The notes under the pieces: generated by a model
What the model saw: only the letters and a program-made list of their open reading frames with translations
Told to the model about the DNA's origin: nothing
The model's database searches: none
Shown: positions 35,417 to 45,136 of the stretch, in pieces
Position numbering within the stretch: the first letter of the stretch is position 1
Layout: the number at the start of each line of letters is the position of its first letter
Source: Haloarcula litorea
Lineage (GTDB): Archaea > Halobacteriota > Halobacteria > Halobacteriales > Haloarculaceae
Length of the DNA: 64,000 nucleotides
NCBI RefSeq assembly: GCF_029338195.1
Contig: NZ_CP119779.1
Coordinates: forward strand, 1,302,001 to 1,366,000
Reading direction: 5' to 3'
Program-made: the position numbers and the translations under genes

Positions 35417-37012
35417 ATGTACGCCACAATCCTGTCTACGTGGCTTGTATCAATCGTGTTCTTCGGCGGTGAAGCACTGCAGATAGTTGCCTCAATCAAC
35501 GGATCACTCGGGAAGACTGTGGTCGGATTCCTACTCACCTCGATCTCCATCTTCTGGCTTTACGGGATCTACAACATCGTGGTCCAGCTCTTCGGCTACC
35601 TGCCACAGACCACACCAGAGAAACTCGACGAAGAACAGGTGCAGGAGTTGGATGCAGCGATCCTTCTTCCGACGTTCAACGATTTCGACGTCGAGACAGC
35701 GAAAGACTGCGTCGAGCAGGGCTTCGACGCACCTCTGTACATCCTGGACGACAGCACCGAGCAGAAGTTTCGTGAAAGGGTTGATGAGTTCGCCCAGCAA
35801 TACAGCAGTGTCCAGGTTATTCGCAGGGACAACAGGGAAGGCTTCAAAGCCGGTGCATTGAACAACGCCGTCCAGCAGGTCGACGCCGAGTACTTCGCCG
35901 TCGTCGACAGCGACGAAAGACTACTGGATACGTTTCTTTCCGAGATCCTCCGGTACTTCTCAACGCCTGACATCGGCTTTGTCCAGGCCAATCACGACAC
36001 CAACGACCAGGACTCCCGGTTCGCACAGCTGCTCGGCAAAGGCATCGATATTCACTGGGACCGTTATATGCCTCAGCGGAACAGGTACGGCTTCGTTATG
36101 TTCCTCGGTCACGGAACCGTTTTCCGACGAAGTGCCTGGGAGGAGATCGGTGGTTTCCCGGAGCTTGTCTCTGAGGACTTGGCGTTTGCCACCCGGATCC
36201 GTGAACACGGATTCAAGGGCGTGTTCGCTGCAGACGTGGTCTGTGGCGAGGACTTCCCGGAGGATTACTACGCGATGTGGAAGCGGCATATCAAGTGGAG
36301 CGCTGGGACGACAGAGTACATCGTCGAGGAGCTGCCTCGTTTCCTGAAGAGCAAGGCCTCGATCACGGAGAAACTGGATGTCGCCTTCCCGGTTTTGAAC
36401 CTGCCGTTGTCCACCTTGTTCCTCTCGTACATCCTCGGTGTGACAGCCGTGTTCGGCCTCGGCTTGGAGCTCGAGTTCAGCTCCGGTTTCTATGCGATGA
36501 CGTTGGCGACCCTTGTCAGCCCGGTCCTCTCCTTCCTCATCGATATGAGGGACAAACCGTTGCAGTTGGCGAAGTTCCTTGCTGTCAGTACAGCTGTGTA
36601 CTGCAGCTTGGCTCCTACTGCCGTAAAGAAGATCGTGGAGATAGTCCGCGGCGGTGATGCGTTCTTCCATACGACTCCGAAGCAGGAGAACGGAGTCCAC
36701 GTCTCCCATCAGATCCGGGCGATGCCGTTCACCGTCGCTTCCGGTGTCTTCGTTTCGCTGGTAGGCCTGCTGTATGACTTGCCGTTGCTGGCAGTCGGAT
36801 CAGCGTTCCTCCTGGCACCAGGTTTGATTCTATGGAACCGTGACTCAGAGAGCTCTCGCGTGGTCCGAGTGTTGGCGTGGATGCCGGTGGCGTTCCTGTT
36901 GACCGGTGTGGTCGGGACTGGTTTGTCGATGCTCGGGTTTGGAGAAGTCCTGGCGGCAGCAGGCCTCGCCGGGTTAGCCGGGCTATCCGGAATCCAACTC
37001 GCCAGAGTCTAA
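35417..37012 (+). CDS. Membrane-bound family 2 glycosyltransferase
   Basis: 531 residues. Two N-terminal helices precede a GT-A domain with AAILLPTFNDFDVE, the nucleotide-binding DSDER (DxD near residue 165), SEDLAFATRIREHGFKG, which holds the catalytic Asp, and the KRHIKWSAG segment that corresponds to the QxxRW product-binding motif of cellulose-synthase-like enzymes. Six or so helices follow. It probably makes or exports a polysaccharide or glycan for the many sequon-rich surface proteins nearby. A non-AUG start at ATC 35393 is possible but weaker. Confidence 0.8.
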   Translation: MYATILSTWLVSIVFFGGEALQIVASINGSLGKTVVGFLLTSISIFWLYGIYNIVVQLFGYLPQTTPEKLDEEQVQELDAAILLPTFNDFDVETAKDCVEQGFDAPLYILDDSTEQKFRERVDEFAQQYSSVQVIRRDNREGFKAGALNNAVQQVDAEYFAVVDSDERLLDTFLSEILRYFSTPDIGFVQANHDTNDQDSRFAQLLGKGIDIHWDRYMPQRNRYGFVMFLGHGTVFRRSAWEEIGGFPELVSEDLAFATRIREHGFKGVFAADVVCGEDFPEDYYAMWKRHIKWSAGTTEYIVEELPRFLKSKASITEKLDVAFPVLNLPLSTLFLSYILGVTAVFGLGLELEFSSGFYAMTLATLVSPVLSFLIDMRDKPLQLAKFLAVSTAVYCSLAPTAVKKIVEIVRGGDAFFHTTPKQENGVHVSHQIRAMPFTVASGVFVSLVGLLYDLPLLAVGSAFLLAPGLILWNRDSESSRVVRVLAWMPVAFLLTGVVGTGLSMLGFGEVLAAAGLAGLAGLSGIQLARV

Positions 37013-37049
37013 ACCACCTTCTCTCTCTTTCCTTTTCGAGAAGGGCCTG

Positions 37050-37631
37050 CTAATCCTCTTTCTCGTCCGGTGTAGTGACGTCGATGTTCTCAATCGTCTC
37101 AGAATGCTGTTGAGTTTTCTCCATCCGGGTCTGATATTCTTCTCTCGCCTGTTCCCGGAGCTCATCGTTCACCTCTTCCAGCCTGGGTCGGAGGGCGTCA
37201 AGGCCTTCCTGCAGCTCCTCGAGCTTCTCCTCGATCTCCCGACTTACCTCGTCCCCAGTCTTCTCTTCAATCGACACCCTCCATTCCAGCCAGTGTCCAT
37301 CCACATCGTCTACTTCGACTTGGGAGAAATCGGTCTCAGGAGGGTATTCGAGAAGATCGACGTTCCCGCTGACCAGCAATTTCACCCTCAGCCTCTCGTT
37401 GCCCGGTGAGCCGTATTCCTCTTTCCGTAGTTTGTCGTAGTCGAAGGATGGGATGTTGAGGCCGACAGCGTTCATCGTCCTTTCTACGAACTCGTCTTCC
37501 TCGATATCCGGGATCTCGTCAATAGCAGAGTTCTGGTGGGAGCTGCTGATTTTGTCCATTCGCTCCTCTTTGAGCTCGTCGAGTCCTGTGTAGGGTTCTT
37601 CCCTGAATAGGATCCCAGCGGTGATGGTCAT
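37050..37631 (-). CDS. Coiled-coil protein of the element
   Basis: 193 residues from ATG at 37631. The N-terminal half is globular (EEDEFVERTMNAVGLNIPSF, RLRVKLLVSGNVDLLEY), the C-terminal half a coiled coil (residues about 130-180, EKLEELQEGLDALRPRLEE). It is the only leftward gene between 23.6 and 44.1 kb and diverges from the 37755 surface-protein gene, with 123 bp between the starts. Function unknown. Confidence 0.6.
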   Translation of the reverse strand: MTITAGILFREEPYTGLDELKEERMDKISSSHQNSAIDEIPDIEEDEFVERTMNAVGLNIPSFDYDKLRKEEYGSPGNERLRVKLLVSGNVDLLEYPPETDFSQVEVDDVDGHWLEWRVSIEEKTGDEVSREIEEKLEELQEGLDALRPRLEEVNDELREQAREEYQTRMEKTQQHSETIENIDVTTPDEKED

Positions 37632-39273
37632 ATATCGGCTGTTTTGAGCGTGGTTATGAAAAGGATAGGGTATGCAGATTAGGAGTAAGAGAGTAGTACT
37701 GCTGAGTGTCCGAGGGAATGCACTTTTTTAAATAACGTTCTACCTATTTTTTATATGTCTGACCGGAAGGCCTTGCTTCTGTTAGCAGCAGCTTTGCTTC
37801 TCACAACGTCGGCGTCAGCAGCCGATGTCAAAGTAGCAGGCCTGACCGAAGAAAACGTGAATACCACGTTCGTCAGTGACTCAGCAATCAGGTTTGAAAC
37901 CAGCTACCTGAATAAGACACTGACGCCTCGGCAAATCTTCGTTCCCAACGCCACAGATCACGCTGTCGTTGACTGGAGCTTTACCAGAGAGTCTTGGGGA
38001 GAAAGTAGCGGAGTTTCCACATTGAACTATCAGTACGGACTTGCCTACAACTACGAATACCCCAGTCCAGAGGCCTCAGCACTACTCGGGCAAAACAGCT
38101 CCACAGGTACAGGTCTTCCTGCGAACTACTTTCAGTACTCGGACAGCTTCTACAGTAACGAATCGACGGCGAGAGGAACGGTATTCAGTTCTTCCTTTGC
38201 GGACGACAAGGCCCGGTGGAACATCACGGTCAACGCTCACTATGAACACCTCATCATCAACTACGACCTGATCTACAACGGCACAATCCAAGACAGCTAC
38301 CAAGACATCTACAGCGGAGATGATCCTGAACTGATCCCGGTAGATGGTCAGATCAACAAGTACGACGGCCTCAACACACCCTCAGACGACTACATCGACC
38401 GCTTCCTGATGCAGTACGACAGAAAGTACGAGTACAATCCACACAACGTCACAATCGTCCTCGCACACCCAAAAGATGAAGAGCTTCTCTCAGTCGACCT
38501 CGGAAGAAACACTGAGGAACTCAACGACAATCATTACTCAGAGGTTGTTGACACAGCCCAGGAAGTGAATAAGACAGCCACACTCCTCAACGACACATCG
38601 AACTACAGTATCAAGGCCTACAACACCACAATCCCCGGAAACACCACAACCACTCTACAGTACAAGATCGATTCACTGGAGAACGAAACCAACGATCTGC
38701 GGATGTGGATTCTCGGATCATTTGCAGGAGGATCAGGAACATCTAGTGATCCTTACGAAATTGAAACTTGTCAGCAGTTGGAAAATATAGATGCTAATAA
38801 AACAGCGACTTACGAGCTTGTAAGCGATATAGATTGTACGGGTAGCGATACATGGGATAACGGGAAAGGTTTCGACCCGATATTAGCGACAAAATATGAT
38901 AGCGGTTGGAACGATACTTGGAATGGCGTACTAGACGGCAACCAGCATATTATCGAAGGTATTTATGTTGATAGGCCTGATAATGCTGGAGCTGGTTTAT
39001 TCTCTGTTGTAAAAGATGCTATAATCACGGAAGTAGCTATAATAAATGCCAATATAACTGGTAGTCAGCATATCGGAATACTTGCTGGTGCTGAAGGAGG
39101 TGGGACTTATTCAGAAACGAAAATAAATGAAGTCTTCACAGGCGGAAGTGTTCGGTCTGTAAGTAGTAGCTCAACACAATACGGTCAAAAATGGGCTGGA
39201 GGTATAATAGGACAATGGGGTGGAGGAACACTCAACGACTCCTATACAGATGCCTCAGTAACAGGAGGGAAGA

Positions 39274-40032
39274 ATGTAGGAGGCACTGTCTAGTTGAGAG
39301 ATTGAGGAGCGAGGAGGTTGTAGCGAGAAGTGTCCATGCAACTCGCAAACCTCCTCAAAGAGGAGTTAGAGATAGAGAATCAAGACGCTTGGGAGAACGA
39401 GCGCACGCCGACACCCGTGCGCTGTTTCGCGGTTCGACTTCACTCAATGGGGTTGTCGTTGCGTGAAGTCGAGGCTGTTTTGGGCTGGCTGGGTGTCGAT
39501 CGCTGCCATCAAGCGATTTGGAATTGGAAGGAGACGCTGGCCGAGACACAGAGCGACCCGCCAAGGATTTCGCCGACGTTTGTCGCGGTCGACGAAACAC
39601 AGATTGAGATCGATGGCGAGAAACACTGGCTGTTCGCTGCGATCGACACCAACTCAAAACTGCTCCTGGACGTCGATGTCTACAGCCGCCGCGGCACCGA
39701 TCCTGCGGCGGCGTTCCTCCACCGCCTCACCGAGAAACACGATGTCGACGAGACGGTGTTTCTGGTTGATGCTGGCGGCTACCTGACTGCCCTCTCTCGT
39801 CACGATTTGAGCGGGTGGCTCGACTACCACGACCGAAACTACATCGAGAAATGGTTTCAGACCCTCGCAATGCGGCTCACCCGCTTCCATTCGTACTGGC
39901 GGGGCAGTCAGGCCAGCGCGACACGCTGGCTCAGACGCTTCAGACACTACTACAACCGACATCGGCCGAATCAAGCGTTAGATGGACGCACTCCTGCTGA
40001 GGAGGTCCAGAACTAGACAGTGCCATGTAGGA
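39274..40032. mobile_element. IS6-family insertion sequence, copy 2
   Basis: The element is 39282-40024 (743 bp) with the same 14-bp ends as copy 1 and 8-bp direct repeats ATGTAGGA at 39274-39281 and 40025-40032. It is inserted in the GLUG-repeat surface-protein gene. It appears identical in sequence to copy 1, 26,408 bp to the left and in the same orientation, so recombination between the two copies could delete the intervening DNA, including attL. Confidence 0.95.
39330..40016 (+). CDS. IS6-family transposase (copy 2)
   Basis: 228 residues, identical to the copy 1 protein, with the DDE residues in FVAVDETQIEIDG, TVFLVDAGGYL and NYIEKWFQTLAMR. GTG start at 39330 or ATG at 39336. Intact and probably functional. 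Its GC-rich codon use matches the chromosome more than the surrounding element, consistent with arrival from a haloarchaeal chromosome. Confidence 0.95.
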   Translation: MSMQLANLLKEELEIENQDAWENERTPTPVRCFAVRLHSMGLSLREVEAVLGWLGVDRCHQAIWNWKETLAETQSDPPRISPTFVAVDETQIEIDGEKHWLFAAIDTNSKLLLDVDVYSRRGTDPAAAFLHRLTEKHDVDETVFLVDAGGYLTALSRHDLSGWLDYHDRNYIEKWFQTLAMRLTRFHSYWRGSQASATRWLRRFRHYYNRHRPNQALDGRTPAEEVQN

Positions 40033-42580
40033 GGAATAATCGGTTCTGGAAACGGTGATTGGGCTAATATGTTTGCTGTAGGAAGTATATCTGGAGATAG
40101 TGAGGTCGGGGGCGTTGTTGGATACGCTTGTTGTTCGAGCTCAGATAGTAGTTATTGGGATACTGAAGCAACTGGAGTGTCTACAAGTGCTGTAGGAACA
40201 GGACTTACCACATCTGAAATGACTGGTTTAGACGCTGAAACATATATGTCGAACTTTTCCTTTGATGGAAATTGGAAATTAGGGGATTCGGGGGAATATC
40301 CTTACCTCTGTTGGGAGACTAACTCTTGTAACAAGGCCCCTGTATACAATTCTGCTACTTGGAATGACAGCAACATCGAATACGGGGATACTGTAAGGCT
40401 GCTTGCGAACGTCTCTGACCCAGATGGCAGTGTAGTTGCGACAAGGTTCACTGGGGAGAACACTTCTGCCACAGTCTTCTCTACGAAGAACGGGACTCAA
40501 GTCAATTCCTCGTACTGGGCGTCTCCTCCACTCGTTGCGGACAGTACTGGGAATTACAGTGTTGTCGTGGATAATGCGGAGGACGACGCTGGAGCGGTCA
40601 CCAGTATCGGGAATAACTACAGCTTTGAGATCACGAATGCCAAGCCGAGGATTACAGGCAGTGAAGTCGTCGTCAACGAATCCAATTACAGGAGGCTGGC
40701 TTTCGATCTTGATCCTGTAGGGGTCAAGGATATCAGTGGTTTCCACGGCCTCTCATCTGCTTTCGAGTTCACGAACTCCACGTTGAAATCCGAGATCAAT
40801 TTCCCATTCACGGGGACGGTGAATGTCAGTGATAGCAAGGGTGCTTACTCTGGAAACAGGGAGGTGGATCTTTCGGAGTCGGATACCGGGCACAGGCAGG
40901 ACACAGGACAGTCGAGCAGTCTCAGTACTCAGTACCTGAATCAGACCTATACGTTGAGTAATGGGGCCTCGTCTTCGATCAACTACACGGTCGAGCTCTC
41001 CATACCTGGCACTCTTGATTCCACGAATCAGTGGACGGGCCTTCTCTCTGGAGGCGGCAGTGTTACTCATACGGTGGAAAGCCACGGAGACTGGATCGTC
41101 AACGAAACACTCTCCACAGTCAACCGGGGTCAGAACACTTCGAAGACGAGCTCACTCACAAGCCAGTACGTCTTCAACAGGACAGAGCTCACAGCAGATC
41201 TGAAAACCCTCGACATCTCACTCAGTAACGTCGATCTCTCCAGTACCTGCAGCATCGACACACAGGGGAATATCTCGAAGACAGATGCTTTGTTGACGAG
41301 GGAGTGCTGGAACCGGACCTTCACCGTCGACCACATCACAGAGAATCTATCGAAAGTTAGACCGGTCAACGACACTGTTCTCATCGGGTCCACGATCAAG
41401 GCCACACGGAATGCCCAGGTCAACAACACGGCAGACCTTGACCTCGAGAACCTGTCGACAACGACCGCGTTCAACCAGAGTGCCTGTAGCCAGGAGAATC
41501 GGAGCGTTGTCGATCTTCCTGCACAGGCCGAGAAAGAGTTCGTAGTCGATTACAGCTGCAGTACCGGTAGTGTGTATGGTCAGGACTACGAGGTCTTGCT
41601 GAATACGCCGAGCAGCTACTACGACACGGTCAAGTTGAACTTCAACGTCAAGGTTCCTTCCAACGTCACCGAGGAATCCACGCTGAAGATCAAGCTGGAC
41701 AAGGACAACGCGCCGGAGTGGGACGACAGGGAATCCAGTTCAGTAGATGTCAATGCCTCTGGTTCAGGCCTCAACATCAACGAAACACAGGACAGCATCT
41801 TCGTCATCGTTCCGGACGACTACGGTAACTCGTCTCTCCATGAAGGCACGTACAACGGCATCCTGAAATACAAATACAGGACGTCAAGCGAGGGAGGAGG
41901 AACCGGCGGCGGATCAGCTCCTCCTCCGAAGCCTAAGAACAATACGACGGTGAAGGCCTCTTTCGACACTCAGCAGTACTACAAAGTAGGCTACGGCGGA
42001 ACCCAGGTGAAGTACATCACTGTCTACAACTTCGACAAGGAACCGAACAGGGTTACCGTTGCCACGCGGAACTCGACCGCCTGCAGTTTCGTCGACGTGA
42101 AATCCGCAGTCAACGTCCAGCAGCCGTACCGCAGTAACCTTACTACACTGGTTCCGAGCAAGACTCAGGGAAGCTACAGGCAGTCCTCGAGTATCTTAAT
42201 AAAGGCTAGATTCAAAATCCCAAGTAAGGAGAAGCTCCGAGAACTCGGCTTAGACGGCAAATTCACCTGCAAATTCGACACCGAAGCCAGTCAAGGAGAT
42301 GCAGGGCCTCTCTCGGTGACGGTCAAGCCGGTTCAACGATTTGACCCAGTCCAGGAACTGATGAAGCTGGTGCCGCAGCTTCCAGATCAACTGGTCAAGT
42401 CCGAAAAGGTGTGCCTGTCCTCCAGTCTTTCCAGCGCTTACAGCTACCAAGACAGTGGAGAGTGCAAGGGACAGGTGGAACAGGTACCGGTACCGACGAG
42501 AGATTCCGCAGGACTGCTCGGGACAGCGGTGTTCGGCTTCCTCCTGATAGCTTGGATACGGAAGAGGTGAAATTGACTAA

Positions 42581-43480
42581 GTGGCAGATCGTACAGCTAT
42601 ACTAAAGAGTACAAAGAATTTAGAGTACGACTACGTCAACCTATTCGTCATTCTATTAGGCACATTCGCCTCTGCAGGAGGATTCATCCTCTACGCTATC
42701 CAGGGAACAGTCGGGAGCGGAAACCAGTTCGACGTCTTCGTTCTTGGTGCAGCGTTCTTCCTGTTGACCTTGTTCGGTTGGCTGATGATTTACATCGTCG
42801 GCGGAAGCCTGACGAAAAGCGAGGCCTCGTGGCCTCAATCAGCCTTCGCAACAGTACTCCCATTAGTGGTGTTGAACTTTGGAACACTGGTCTCAAACGT
42901 CCAATTGAGTGTATTCCGGCTACCAAGTAGGATGTATGCTTCCGCTGCGATGACCGGTGAGCCAGCTTCGGTACGGGATATCGTCAACCTGATTCTCGCA
43001 CCTGGAGGTGAAAGCATCTCATTGCTCGGTCTCGGTACCGTGATCTCGATCGTTATCTACGAAAAAACGGAGAACGCCCCTCTTGCGATGGTAGCCGGGT
43101 CTGTTCCTGCAGGAGTTGTCTTCGCCTACATCCACGGCTTGACCAGTCTCGGATTCAAAGCTGTAGCATTCTCCATTATGTTCATCTCTGCATTGTACCT
43201 GTACGGTGCAGATCTCGGAGTCTACCTCCCGTTGAAACGGTACATTCCGATAACCTTCGGATTCTTCTACGGCGTCCACAGAGGTATCAACACGTCAAAC
43301 GCAGGAGGCCTGGTAGAGTTCTACACCACGATCCTGTCTGCACCAGAACCGCTTCTCTACGTCGGCCAAGCAATCGTGATCTTGGACAGTATTATGTATC
43401 TCTTGGCCGGGTACTACGTGGCCGTGAAACTGTTCCAAGGCCTTGTCATCGGAGCAAGCATCACCAAAGAGTTCGCTTAG
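42581..43480 (+). CDS. Polytopic membrane protein of the transfer/virion module
   Basis: GTG at 42581 with GAGGTGA 10 nt upstream gives 299 residues. About seven helices are visible, including LFVILLGTFASAGGFILYAI, AAFFLLTLFGWLMIYIVGG, SAFATVLPLVVLNFGTLV, SLLGLGTVISIVIYEK, AVAFSIMFISALYLYG and AIVILDSIMYLLAGYYVAV. It is the last gene of the long rightward run. Number of helices and context recall the channel proteins of archaeal DNA import or conjugation (CedA or VirB6-like), but no sequence motif proves this. Confidence 0.65.
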   Translation: MADRTAILKSTKNLEYDYVNLFVILLGTFASAGGFILYAIQGTVGSGNQFDVFVLGAAFFLLTLFGWLMIYIVGGSLTKSEASWPQSAFATVLPLVVLNFGTLVSNVQLSVFRLPSRMYASAAMTGEPASVRDIVNLILAPGGESISLLGLGTVISIVIYEKTENAPLAMVAGSVPAGVVFAYIHGLTSLGFKAVAFSIMFISALYLYGADLGVYLPLKRYIPITFGFFYGVHRGINTSNAGGLVEFYTTILSAPEPLLYVGQAIVILDSIMYLLAGYYVAVKLFQGLVIGASITKEFA

Positions 43481-43495
43481 GCAGTACAGATCCGA

Positions 43496-43555
43496 CTAGT
43501 CCATCATCAGCTAGTGGAACTAGCGTACTAGTCTACTAGCGAAATCACGCCCTAG
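43496..43555. repeat. Cluster of six CTAG sites, iteron-like
   Basis: CTAG occurs at 43496, 43511, 43520, 43528, 43536 and 43552, mostly at multiples of about 8 bp. CTAG is normally rare in haloarchaeal DNA. One copy sits in CTAGTGG, the operator half-site seen at 24408, 35231 and 47838. The cluster lies between the membrane protein gene and the gene at 43644, ahead of a TTTAAAT at about 43597. It may be an origin or a regulator-binding array. Confidence 0.6.
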
Positions 43556-43643
43556 AAGGCCTGAAACGCCTATTTCTGGGAAAAACTCTTTATGTTTAAA
43601 TCCTGTAGTGAGCGTTGCGGTGTGAGAGGCCTGTTTGAACACT

Positions 43644-44144
43644 ATGACCGACTACTGGAGAGCGAAAAAGCAGTTCCTCGAATGGCTGCAAGGACAAGGA
43701 GAGCACCGGGGATACAGCCCTGAAGTCAACTACGGTGCGAAGGTTATCTTGGAACGGCCACGTCTACTGGCCCGGACTCGGGCCTCTGTTGCCCAACGCA
43801 GGAAGCTGAAGTTCAAAGTCAACGACGAGGTCGAATACGAGAACGACGAGTTCGAGAAGGTGTACTCTATCATCTTGGATCTGCACGACGGCAGGACCTG
43901 GGATGCGGAGCAGGATTCGTTCTACCCGTTATCCTTGAGATTGATAGACAATATTTCGGACAACAAGGACATCAACGGGGATTATCCGGTTACAGTTGAC
44001 TTGTCTCACCCTGGAGTGAAGCGTCAGAAGAACCGATTGCAGACCCTGTTCCCGGTTGAGGAAGAGGAGGATCAGGAGCCACCGGCGGAGCGGATCACCG
44101 ATGACCGGACCAAGGAACTCAACGATATCGCGAAGAATCTATAG
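43644..44144 (+). CDS. Hypothetical protein downstream of the CTAG cluster
   Basis: ATG at 43644 (TTG at 43635 also possible) gives 166 residues. The N-terminal part is basic (RAKKQFLEWLQGQGEHRGYS, RARTRASVAQRRKLKFK in reduced form), the middle is beta-rich, the end acidic (PVEEEEDQEPPAER). The basic start suggests nucleic-acid binding. With a repeat cluster directly upstream it is a candidate replication or regulatory protein, but no family is recognised. Confidence 0.6.
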   Translation: MTDYWRAKKQFLEWLQGQGEHRGYSPEVNYGAKVILERPRLLARTRASVAQRRKLKFKVNDEVEYENDEFEKVYSIILDLHDGRTWDAEQDSFYPLSLRLIDNISDNKDINGDYPVTVDLSHPGVKRQKNRLQTLFPVEEEEDQEPPAERITDDRTKELNDIAKNL

Positions 44145-44214
44145 CACTGGTTTTCCCGGCACATCTTGAGGATCCAGAAGGAAGAAGGAAGAAGGAAGAA
44201 GGAAGAGAAGAGGG

Positions 44215-44880
44215 TTAGTCGAGAACTGTTTCCTGAACTGCGGCCAAGTTGTTCTCGAAAGTGGTGCTGTTCATCCCGGTGATCTCCGCCAACTCGGTGT
44301 GCCTAAGCGTGTAGTCGACGCCGGTTTCCTCGACCGCTGCTTCGAGACAGGCTCCGGCGATCGCTACTTTGCTTCGAGACAAACCGCCTTGACTCTGAAT
44401 GGTCCTGCAGTACTCCTCTGCCAGCTCCACAACTTCATCATTCTCTCTGATTTCGTCGATTTGAGAGACAAGGTAGGGAAGATGCTCGTGGCTCCGGACG
44501 AAGGATAACTCGGCATCGATGTGTTCTCTCAGCTTCTTCACCGTCTTCTTGACCTGTCGCCTCAAATCCTTCTCCGTGTACTGGGCCGTCCTCTGGTTGA
44601 GGATATGCCGATCGGCCAAAAGCTCGGAGATAATCATTTTCTGAGTTCTGGGCTCGTCGTTGAGTCTTGAGGCGATGTGGAGAGAGGCAGGCGGCAAGTG
44701 GTCTTCTTCGACCTCGAGTTGATCCCTATATTTGTCGATGAGTTCAGCTGCCTTGTCCAGGGTTTCCTCACTGACTTCGAGGCCTGCACCGAGCTTGGAA
44801 AGCTTGCTCAACAGATCTTGCTCGTCACCCAGGTTCTGGTTGTAGTTGTCGACGAATTTCTCAAGTTCAGTGGCTGACAT
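44215..44880 (-). CDS. TFB-like core protein without zinc ribbon
   Basis: 221 residues from ATG at 44880, with AGGAGGTGAA 5 nt upstream. Two cyclin-like repeats can be made out: LPPASLHIASRLNDEPRTQK in the first and SKVAIAGACLEAAVEETG, then HTELAEITGMNSTTFENNL, in the second; the latter ends in the helix-turn-helix that in TFB contacts the BRE. The N-terminal zinc ribbon and B-finger of TFB are absent. It might redirect or block RNA polymerase recruitment at element promoters. It is co-transcribed with the two genes upstream of it. Confidence 0.65.
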   Translation of the reverse strand: MSATELEKFVDNYNQNLGDEQDLLSKLSKLGAGLEVSEETLDKAAELIDKYRDQLEVEEDHLPPASLHIASRLNDEPRTQKMIISELLADRHILNQRTAQYTEKDLRRQVKKTVKKLREHIDAELSFVRSHEHLPYLVSQIDEIRENDEVVELAEEYCRTIQSQGGLSRSKVAIAGACLEAAVEETGVDYTLRHTELAEITGMNSTTFENNLAAVQETVLD

Positions 44881-45136
44881 CGAGATTCACCTCCTCAAAC
44901 TCTTCTCGGAGCTCTGTTTCCGAGTCTTCGAAGGTTTGGATCGAGTAGTAGATCCCGGCTGAACCGATGATTGAGTAGAACAGGTACTCCGGATTGACGA
45001 GTATTGTCCAGTGGAAGAACCGTGGTAACTGGAAAATCGGAGGTGTGACGAATAGTACGGAGATGATGGAGAGGTGGAAGATCAGGAATGAGGCCGTGAA
45101 ACCGGCCAATTTCTTCAGATACGGTTTCAGATCCAC
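44867..45136 (-). CDS. Small membrane protein
   Basis: GTG at 45136 gives 89 residues with two helices (GFTASFLIFHLSIISVLFV and PEYLFYSIIGSAGIYYSI) and a charged tail. It overlaps the coiled-coil gene upstream by 10 bp and the TFB-like gene downstream by 14 bp, so the three form one operon. Function unknown. Confidence 0.55.
   Translation of the reverse strand: MDLKPYLKKLAGFTASFLIFHLSIISVLFVTPPIFQLPRFFHWTILVNPEYLFYSIIGSAGIYYSIQTFEDSETELREEFEEVNLDVSH

Larger units (their letters stand above)
37755..42570 (+). pseudogene. Giant GLUG-repeat surface protein interrupted by IS copy 2
   Basis: Segments 37755-39281 (509 codons) and 40033-42570 (846 codons with stop) join in frame when the IS and one copy of the 8-bp target repeat are removed, restoring a 1354-residue protein. 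It has a signal peptide (LLLLAAALLLTTSASAA), an N-terminal glycoprotein domain, a GLUG-like repeat region near the insertion (GAGLFSVV, HIGILAG, WAGGIIGQ, NVGGIIGS, GTGLTTSEMTG), further Ig-like domains, and a C-terminal helix (GLLGTAVFGFLLIAWI). It would be an adhesin or tip protein. As it stands it ends soon after the IS edge. Confidence 0.85.

Noticed and set aside
44156-44215. GGAAGAA tandem repeat near 44178-44211 as a possible CRISPR or iteron
   Set aside because: It is a short purine run of 7-bp repeats without spacers, more likely slippage or a transcription terminator between convergent genes.
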